Both the position numbers and the translations under genes were made by a program. The notes under the pieces were generated by a model. That model searched no databases. It was not told the DNA's origin and saw only the letters and a list, made by a program, of their open reading frames with translations. From Symbiodinium kawagutii (taxonomy: Eukaryota; Sar; Dinophyceae; Suessiales; Symbiodiniaceae), in assembly GCA_009767595.1 (NCBI GenBank), contig VSDK01016457.1:551777-615776 (forward strand): a stretch of 64,000 nt of DNA, given 5' to 3'. How positions within the stretch are numbered: position 1 is the first letter of the stretch; every line of letters begins with the position of its first letter. Shown piece after piece: positions 57,401 to 64,000 of the stretch.

Positions 57401-59911
57401 AAGTGCCACTGCAATGGAGCATGTTGTACAAGGTCGAGACGGCTTGGACAAGTTGCGAAAACACTGGCTATACGCAGTGATTTATGGTTTAGAGTTTTAG
57501 GGTTTTGGTTTTAGGGTTTTAGGGTTTTAGGGTTTGGGTTTTAGGGTTTTAGGGTTTGAGGTTTAGGGTTTCATAACTCAGAAGTCAAAAAACAATGGCC
57601 CTGTGCGGGAATTTGAGCGTTGGGAAATGTTCTCGGACCCATGCGGGGCAAACCCTAAGGCTCGGGCGAACATGTGTAGTATCACGTGTATATATGTAAA
57701 TATTTCATATCATATTATATATAATATTGTACATATATATATACATACATACATACATACATACATACATACATACATACATACATACATACATACATAC
57801 ATACATACATACATACATACATACATACATACATGATCGTGACACGCTCGTGGAGCTAATACAGGCTGGAATCCTAATTGCACCTTTATGGTGTTGTGTC
57901 ACAGTAGAGCATAGCTGCACTGCCAAGGTACCAGGAAGACGTCTATGAGGTTCCATACATAGGCTTGGCCAGTGAAAAATTCCCTCCAACCAAGTGCAGC
58001 CACTCGCATCACAATCTCCAGGCAAAACATCGCAGTGAAAGCAATGTGAATGTTATGGAGTTCACTGGGCAGCTCTGTCGTCAAATTTTGACACTCCCAG
58101 TCAATCTGGACCCCAAGAAGAATGGCATGTGCAAAAATTAGAACAGCGAAGAAGGCCTCAAAATACCAGGTCTTCACAATTTTGGACATCAGTTGGTAAA
58201 AGGCATGACGGCCTTTCTCGTGCTCAGCGGAATTGTTTGCCTGATCCACCTCTGACCGTATCCAATCACCATCACCAGCTTTGGCATCCGCTTGTTTTGC
58301 GAGCTCATAGGAATTTTGTTTTGCCAGTTTCGGATGTCTGAGACTTCCCGATCTTGTAGTTCGGGGCCTTGATTCTTGTGGAGCCGAAAGCTCGGAGGAT
58401 TCCTGCGTGTTGTTCTGTGAAGGATCTTGGAAAGAAACCACCAATGGCGCCGCTCCAAGACTAGCACTTGCTTGTGGCTGTTGAGCCTGGGGAAGTCGTG
58501 AAGCAACTTCTTCATAGCATGGCTGTGCCAATACCATTTCTGTTCCGGGTCGAAATGCTGGGGAATCCGGGATTTCGGGTGCCTCCCCAGATCTCATTGC
58601 AGGCTGCAGCTCCAAACAATTCTTCACTGAGACCTCGAGAAGTCTCTGTTGTCGCTGCAGTCGTTCATCAATTTCATGTAACAAACCTCAGTGGCTGCAT
58701 GCTTTATAGACTGCATTTTGAAAGATTGTCTTTTACGGATTTTTATGGGGTCTTTTGGATCTTCTTTTGCAGGCAATGGGCGCAAAAGAAAAACTCAATT
58801 TCCCGAGATAGCCAGCTTGCAAGTGATATTCGGTGTAGCCTCCCCACAGCAAGTCATTGAACTCAAATGTCCTGAAAAATAATTGAATGTGTGCAGGACT
58901 GATACTTTCGCAGGTGGGCGCATCAGGCGCTGCAGGGAGGCAGAGTGTTCTTGTGAAGCCTCCTATGGCCTTTGGTTTATCCCGTTGTAGCGACAAAATC
59001 GGCCTGTGTGACATCCACAACATTCCCGTGGCCAGCGGCAGCACTGTTGCCAACGGGGGCGATGTTTGCAGCGGCGGTACCCGGGTGTGGAGGAATCCCC
59101 CCAGAAAGCGAGGCCGGATCCCATGGAGCCCCTGGAGCCCCAGGTTCGCTGAGACATGCGAAGACCCCTTAGCTACAGCTGGGAAACACGTTGGGAGACT
59201 CCTTTCATTACTGGGAGATCTAGCGACCAGCATCGAGGTGTTTGATCGAATACCAGTGTACAGTACCGTAGACGGCAGTGGCGAAAGTTTCCGGCATCGG
59301 CCATCTATGGGAAAAAAGGATTGGCTGAGGTGAATGGATCGCAGAAGGATGAAGGAGCCAAAGGAGCTGGATTTTTGTGGGCGAGTTGGTGTTGTTTTTG
59401 CTTTTTTGGACTGGCGTTTCTGTCTGATGGTGCTTTGGAGGGCTGCATTTTTTGTTGCTGGTGTTTTTTGGGGTTGCTGTTTGTCTGTGCTGGTGTCTTT
59501 AGTTGTCTGCTGGTGTCTTTGTGGGCTGGTGTTTCTTTTAGTGGCGTTGTTTGTCTGCTGGTGTTTTGGTTGAATGGTGTTTTTATCTGCTGACGTTGGC
59601 GCGGGCCAGTGTTTTTGTCTGCTGGTGTTTCTGTCAGTCTGTCTGTCTGTCTGCCTGCCTGCCTGCCTGCCTGTCTGTCTGTCTGTCTATCTGTCTGTCT
59701 ATCTATCTATCCATCCATCTATCTATCCATCTATGTCCCTCTCTCTATATCTTCCAGCGATGTAGAGGTTTGAACATGTGAACATCAGACCACAAACACA
59801 GGACTGTTGGTTGTTTGCAATGTTGGCTTCTCTATGAGTCGAGGAACGTGACAAAGAGTCTTTGAGAATCAGTTCAAACGCCTCAACCGCTTGCAGAGTG
59901 TCGCTTCCCAT
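51281..59911 (-). CDS. Voltage-gated cation channel with EF-hands
   Basis: Single-domain, six-transmembrane voltage-gated channel (Ca2+/Na+ type) with C-terminal EF-hands, expected in the plasma or another excitable membrane. Exons: 59848-59911, 58982-59167, 57932-58686, 57370-57467, 56300-56695, 53479-53517, 53075-53197, 52814-52942, 51701-51814 and a tentative 51281-51454. Phases agree at every join except 56300 to 53517, where one base is missing, so a microexon or an error lies there. Donors include GT, GC and at least four GA. S1-S6, pore and two EF-hands are all visible. The ion selectivity is not determinable. The N-terminal exons (59848-59911, 58982-59167) rest on frame fit and composition rather than homology. 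The large intron 53518-56299 is nearly all satellite. Confidence 0.9.
51701..53517 (-). CDS. Channel S6 and paired EF-hands
   Basis: Exon 53479-53517 (39 bp) is the S6 end, AFCCFAVLNVMTG, with a GA donor at 53478. Exon 53075-53197 (41 codons) continues VFCHSAIASAEQDHEIMV and RQAFADLFRLMDK, with a GC donor. Exon 52814-52942 completes the first calcium loop DKDGSGTITIKE and ends SLDK at a GA donor. Exon 51701-51814 completes the second loop DKDGDHRIGESE and continues FVHGCINIRGPARQVDL. Both loops keep Asp or Ser at positions 1, 3 and 5 and Glu at 12, so both should bind calcium. Confidence 0.9.
53672..54105. repeat. 40-bp minisatellite, about 11 copies
   Basis: Exact 40-bp period with core CCGATCTCAGTGAGCACCGC and point variants in each unit, GC-rich. 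It lies in channel intron 53518-56299. Confidence 0.95.
54305..55325. repeat. Degenerate (TGTGTA)n / (TATGTG)n tract, about 1 kb
   Basis: Around 1020 bp of variable GTGTAT/GTGCAT words in the same channel intron. Several long open frames on both strands (poly His-Ile-Thr or Cys-Met-Val) are by-products of the repeat. Confidence 0.95.
55326..55865. repeat. (TGTAA)n, (TAATG)n and (TATG)n arrays
   Basis: The array switches from GTAATGTATGTAATG words (to about 55680) to plain (TATG)n with (TACG)n patches (to 55863). It continues the tract before it, so about 1.55 kb is uninterrupted simple sequence. Confidence 0.95.
55866..56299. other. Non-repetitive part of channel intron
   Basis: About 430 bp of unique-looking sequence at the 5' end of the satellite-bearing intron. 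No S6-like or other exon was seen. Confidence 0.5.
56300..57467 (-). CDS. Channel end of S3, S4 voltage sensor, S5 and pore
   Basis: Exon 57370-57467 (98 bp) finishes S3 (VFSQLVQAVSTLYNML). It joins through a GA donor at 57369 to exon 56300-56695. The latter has S4 with a positive charge at nearly every third residue (RILRILRLARSARGLRIVR, then LLRFIRPLR), S5 (WSVILLFIIIYLFSILFAD) and the pore with SGGLEW. S6 begins GSLVYIF at the exon end. The two-exon join is exact in phase (98 bp, phase 0 to 2). Confidence 0.85.
57010..57111. mobile_element. MITE-B copy 4, intact with target duplication
   Basis: The ends GGTGGTTTCTCAAAATAGGG and CCCTATTTTGAGAAACCACC are perfect inverted repeats about 60 bp apart, with GGTACCCCC, TAATAATCATTTATAGTAAT and GGGGCC between. 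ATTT stands immediately outside both ends (57007-57010 and 57111-57114), consistent with a 4-bp target-site duplication. It lies in the channel intron 56696-57369. Confidence 0.85.
57484..57572. repeat. Interstitial telomere-like TTTTAGGG/TTTAGGG array
   Basis: About ten copies of TTTTAGGG mixed with TTTAGGG, TTTTGG and TTTGGG variants, inside channel intron 57468-57931. TTTAGGG is the telomere unit reported for dinoflagellates and plants. Confidence 0.9.
57737..57833. repeat. (ATAC)n microsatellite
   Basis: About 24 perfect ATAC units in the same channel intron as the telomere-like array. Confidence 0.97.
57932..59911 (-). CDS. Channel N-terminus and S1-S3
   Basis: Exon 57932-58686 starts AG|GT (LLHEIDERLQRQQRLLEV, coiled-coil-like). 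It then has a long polar cytoplasmic region and S1 (WYFEAFFAVLIFAHAILLGV), S2 (HIAFTAMFCLEIVMRVAAL) and the start of S3 (YVWNLIDVFL). Two upstream exons fit in phase: 59848-59911 (MGSDTLQAVEAFELILKDSL, GT donor) and 58982-59167 (Gly/Ala/Pro-rich, GA donor at 58981). No signal peptide is seen. Confidence 0.8.
59380..59640. repeat. Diverged GCTGGTGTTTTTGTCT repeats
   Basis: Irregular copies of TGCTGGTGTTT/TGTCTGCTGGTGT words about 30 bp apart. A Cys/Val/Leu-rich plus-strand frame through them is not a credible gene. The tract lies in the putative first intron of the channel gene. Confidence 0.65.
59634..59745. repeat. (TGTC)n, (TGCC)n and (TATC)n microsatellite
   Basis: Tetranucleotide array grading from GTCT to GCCT to ATCT and ATCC units. 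Confidence 0.95.
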
Positions 59912-60829
59912 GGCGGACCCTGGCCCTGTGCACGGTAACAACAACTTGAGACAAGGAGAAAGCTCTGCAGGAAATCCCTATGACACGAAATGCCTTCGAA
60001 CACACATCTCCTACCTGTTCCCGGATCTATTCAAACATGGATCGTCTTTGTACGGGCAGCACTTTTGTAGAGGTCAATTAATTTGCCACATGCGAATAGG
60101 GCAGCCCTTGCTAGGTGCATGCATCACCAAGAAAAACTGCTGATGCCAAACAGGCACTAAAATCAGCCATAGATAGCCATACCCCATGCATCTGCAATGG
60201 CTATATTCATCCTTACCATTGCTCCCCTGCTGCGCTAGCAGCCCCGACTGATCTGTCACCGGGAGCATAGACCGCCTGTGCAGCACCTCAACCATGGCAT
60301 GCCCAGCCAGTTGTGAAGCGCAACACCGCACTCACAAAAGACACACGGATCACTGGCCTGACCATGTCAAATGTATATAGTACATAGGCATGTTGAACTC
60401 AACTTGATGAATTCAACTGTTTCAAATCGCACGACTCTGCGATTTCCTGATTCCTTTGTGCCAGTAAGTGTCCAACTCCCTGCAGAGCGCCGCGATTGGG
60501 CACGCCCCCTGTGGCGTTGGAACAATCAACTGTTTGCAAACCGCGTCTTATTCGAAGGAACACTTTCGTGATGTTAAGCAGTCATGAGATATCTATCAGT
60601 TCATTGAATTTGAAGCAATAACATCTTAAACAATAACATCTTAAACAACCGGACACTACACCAGTCGAATATCTAAAATCTAGAACCATCATACTAAATC
60701 ATCAAAATCTAGCTTCGAAAACAAATCATCAACCAATCATCAAAATCTCAATGTTCATCAAAGCTAATTAATATTGTTGGCTATATCCCCTATAGTTGCT
60801 AGTTCATAGCTCATCAAACAACGGATGCT

Positions 60830-60966
60830 CCTCCGTCGCTGACCTCGACCGCTTGGCTCGTGAGGGGCCAGGTCGCCGGGGGTGCACTGCATAGGGCGAT
60901 GCAGCTGGACCTTCACCGAAGGCCTGGCGGTCCCGTTTGAGGCGGGCGATTTTGGCAGTGCAACTG
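60830..60966 (-). CDS. Probable unassigned exon
   Basis: A GC-rich island within AT-rich spacer reads, in one minus frame, ARLKRDRQAFGEGPAASPYA followed by HPRRPGPSRAKRSRSATEEH. It is strongly basic and proline-rich, as in dinoflagellate RNA-binding proteins. No domain, start or splice partner was found. Confidence 0.35.
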
Positions 60967-60994
60967 GGGCAGTTGGTTAGGGCAGTTCGGGGGT

Positions 60995-61080
60995 AGGGGT
61001 TAGCTAAGCAGTTGGTTGGGTTAGTTAGCTTAGTTAGGTTAGTTAGCTAAGTTAGTTAGGTTAGTTAGGTTAGTGATGGG
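60995..61080. repeat. GTTAG/TTAGC repeat tract
   Basis: Loose tandem GGTTAGTTAGCTTAGTTA units, about 85 bp. Confidence 0.8.
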
Positions 61081-62593
61081 ACTTTGATGTAATTAGGGCT
61101 GGAGGTTCTTCGATGAGACTTAGATGTACTGAAAAAGGGATGGTTAGTGGGCCAAGCAAGGTACAACATATGGATGGCATCAAATACGGTACGATGATTG
61201 AGTGTTGAAGGGCGAAACACAACTTCTGACTGGTGGTTTTTACCTACCTTGAAAGAAGCCTGTGGCAGTATAAGAATTGGCTCATGGTATAGTGCCAATG
61301 GGTAGAAATCAGTTTGTGGTATAGTACAACATCAATAAATTCATGGACTACAGAAATGCTGTGAATTGGAACATAGCGGATATAATAAATATCCATGGTT
61401 GACCCTTACAGCATGCGGCAACATACTAGTTTCATGGCCAATGGCTTATGTCAATATAACATGTGCTAACAACCAACTGGCTCCTGTGGTAGTACAACGA
61501 ATACCATTGTTGGCTATGACTGGTTCATACTGGTTGATACCCAGCAAGAATAAGCATCATGGCCATAACAAGGACACTTATGGTCATACCAACAATAACG
61601 CAGCAAGGGACACTACATCTCCAAATGATTTCCAAATGACAACAGCATGATTTGGAGTGCATGAGTTGCCAGCCAAGGGAACTGCTGTTCCTCAGTGTGG
61701 CCCCCACACTAAGGTCATCATAGGTCACATGATACAGTGAAAACTGATACAAGTTCATCTCAAGACTGAAGGTTCTTGATTGCTATTCTATGTTTTTGCA
61801 TGCCCCCTAAGATTCCTAGGGTCCTGCCTACACAACCGCTGATTAGGTTGAGAAAGCCCCCTGTTTTCCTCCATAAATCAGTGATATTGAGTCTACTCAG
61901 ATGGTGATTTGACCTCTGAGTCCATGACATGAGGCCATTTCTACAATTTGAGTCCCAGCACATCAGCACGTGGAGACGTCGAGACGAGACAGCTGTGAGG
62001 TTTTGCCGCGGTTTAACTCTTGGAGATGTATGCCATGTCTTTCCAACGGTAGCGTTTCAACCTTTCGTCTTTCAAGCCTCACCTGGCCTCATCTCGGTGC
62101 AAAATGACACACACTATGCGGATCTCAAACATCAACATCACTTGCACATGTACATGTGTACAAACAAACTTATGATCATACATCATGAATCATCATTAAA
62201 CATCCCTATTCAATCATTATTCACAAGCAGTCTATCATTCAGCATGGTGAACCAACACGGATGCAAACACGGATGCAGATTCCCCCGCCAGATCAGTGAG
62301 CTGCTCCAGCGGCTCATCGGGATATCGATACCTGACAAGTGAAGACTGGAAATGAATCAATGGATGTTGATGATGGTGGTTGGTTCAAAAAAAGTTCACC
62401 AGATAATGATAATAATCCCAGTCATGATCAACAATTGATGATGATTGATGATGGCAGTTATCCGTTGATAATGATAATGACAATCACAGTTAATAGACAA
62501 TGTATGATAATCAGTCTGGCAACTGACAATGGTTGATGATGACTGGCAAATGATGATGATTGCGGATTGGTGCATGATTAATGCTGCAAAATG

Positions 62594-62607
62594 AATGATA
62601 ATGATGC

Positions 62608-62657
<50 letters not shown>

Positions 62658-62790
62658 CTCATGATGCTTCTCATGATGCTTCTCATGGTGATGATGATGA
62701 TGATGATGATGATGATGAGGAGGAGGAGGAGGATGATGATGATGATGATGAGGAGGAGGAGGATGAGGATGATAGTGAGGATGATGAGCA
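62594..62790. repeat. (GAT)n with (GGA)n compound microsatellite
   Basis: GATGATGAT interrupted by TCTCATGATGCT and GGAGGAGGA blocks, about 195 bp. The poly-Asp/Met/Ile frames are repeat artefacts. Confidence 0.95.
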
Positions 62791-63885
62791 TGAGGATGAT
62801 GATGTGTCAGAATCGGTAATGATGGTCAATCAAACGTCCCTATATGGATTTGGTTTATGTTTATGATAGTTGATCTGATTAAATATGGTTGCTAATGGCT
62901 GGTAATGGTTGATCATGGTTGAGAATGGTTAACAATGAATCAATATGTTCGATAATGATTAGATCAAGAACGCTTGAGAATGGCTGATGAACAATACCCA
63001 TCATTATTGACAATACTAGTTGACAGTGGTGTTAGCCACCGGATGGGTCATGCTTAAGAGTGGTTGACAATAGATATAATGATGGTTCAGAAAAGCTAAT
63101 GATGGTTCAGAAAAGCTAATTACTGTATGGTCAATTACAATCTTTCCCGAGTATAAACTGCTCTAAATCACTCTGAGCGCTGTACTTTTAAGTAATTAGA
63201 GCTGTGTGGAGCATTTTTGATGAGAGGGGTCACATGCTCATTTTGCTGTTATTTGCAGTGTTTAGGGGCCCCCCTCCGTATAACAAAGCAACCCCCAGCT
63301 TGGCAGTTCTTGCTTTTCTATTTTGTTCAGTCTTGCCATTTAGATGATTTTGGATGAGTGGGGTCACATCGAGAGGGGTCTCGCTATTATCCTGTGAAAG
63401 ATGTCAGGTAATCCTCAGTTTTACATGGTTTTTCCAGAAATAGTTCTTTTTTCCCATCAATAGCCTGGGATGATTGAGGATCCTTCAGCAGTGCCAATCA
63501 ATGTGGTTGTGTATGCACCCCTGGCCCTGGCAATGAAGCTTGGCGGCAACGCCATGGGCAAGAAGGAAGCATGGCTGAACCTATCTTGACTTGACATGGT
63601 CAAACATGTGGATGACACATATTACGGGGGCCGCCAGCGAGGATGAACGCTTGTTGCTTTTGATGCTTTTTCAGATTGTCCGGTTTATGCGCATATGCCT
63701 GCTTGAAGTTGTTTCTTCTCTGTTCCATTCAACTGCCATTCCTTCCCACCAGACGACGCCGACATTTTGGGTCGATTTGAGGGACTTGGATTGATCTTGT
63801 TGCATAGCTTTTCCCTCGCCAGCATACCACAGCGAGGCAAAAAGACTCAAACATCCTGGAGATGGAAAAGTGAGATCGGCTAACA

Positions 63886-64000
63886 TTACGCAACATCAAC
63901 CAACATCAACCAACATCAACCAACATCAACCAACCTCAACCAACCTCAACCAACCTCAACCAACCTCAACAAACAAACAAACAAACAAACCGACCAACCG
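63886..64000. repeat. 10-bp CAACATCAAC / CAACCTCAAC array at window end
   Basis: About nine 10-bp units passing from CATCAACCAA to CCTCAACCAA and then CAAA units. It continues to the window edge. Confidence 0.93.

Larger units (their letters stand above)
59912..64000. other. Upstream stretch, no confirmed gene
   Basis: AT-rich spacer 5' of the channel gene. GC-rich 60830-60966 is the best exon candidate: on minus it reads AKIARLKRDRQAFGEGPAAS and a basic tail. 60600-60790 is ATCATCAAAATCT-rich and 62870-63115 is AATGGTTGATCATGG-rich. Paired GGGGTCACAT words stand at 63225 and 63360. No promoter or spliced-leader acceptor could be identified. Confidence 0.4.

Noticed and set aside
59321-59781. 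Cys/Val/Leu-rich plus-strand frames resembling a membrane protein
   Set aside because: They follow an irregular GCTGGTGTTT repeat and a tetranucleotide microsatellite, with no conserved motif.

Overview
This window looks like nuclear DNA of a dinoflagellate, most likely a draft Symbiodiniaceae-type assembly. The evidence is combined: every gene I can support lies on the minus strand across about 57 kb. The genes are cut into many very short exons. The introns begin with GC or GA about as often as GT and end almost always in AG followed by G. The intergenic and intronic DNA is filled with satellites, microsatellites and small inverted-repeat elements. Several proteins (a CCCH finger protein, a single-domain voltage-gated channel with EF-hands, an RRM protein) are of kinds abundant in dinoflagellates. 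I read exons by eye from conserved protein motifs and from frame-consistent splice sites, not from an alignment.

Layout (all genes minus strand, so transcription runs from high to low coordinates): 59.9-51.3 kb, a six-transmembrane voltage-gated cation channel with two C-terminal EF-hands; 46.8-35.0 kb, a complete SRP54 gene in about 28 exons; 34.0-32.0 kb, a DEAD-box RNA helicase with a two-base frameshift before motif VI; 31.0-28.9 kb, an ankyrin-repeat protein; 25.2-22.7 kb, an unrecognised multi-exon protein; 19.2-16.0 kb, a small RRM protein; 10.2-9.0 kb, a CCCH zinc-finger protein; 6.1-2.9 kb, an MA3 (PDCD4-like) protein. An 845-base assembly gap sits at 21.57-22.41 kb inside trinucleotide repeats.

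Non-coding content: 49-bp, 40-bp, 11-bp and 10-bp satellites, long (TATG/TGTGTA)n, (CAT)n and (ATAC)n tracts, an interstitial TTTTAGGG array, and two dispersed miniature inverted-repeat families (called MITE-A and MITE-B here). Several GC-rich islands in the AT-rich stretches have coding character on the minus strand and are probably unassigned exons.

Functionally the genes are a mixed set with an RNA/translation lean (SRP54 for co-translational targeting, DEAD-box, RRM, CCCH and MA3 proteins) plus an ion channel. There is no operon-like pathway logic. The common orientation fits the unidirectional gene blocks and spliced-leader trans-splicing known for dinoflagellates. I found no rRNA, tRNA, CRISPR array, promoter motif or spliced-leader gene.
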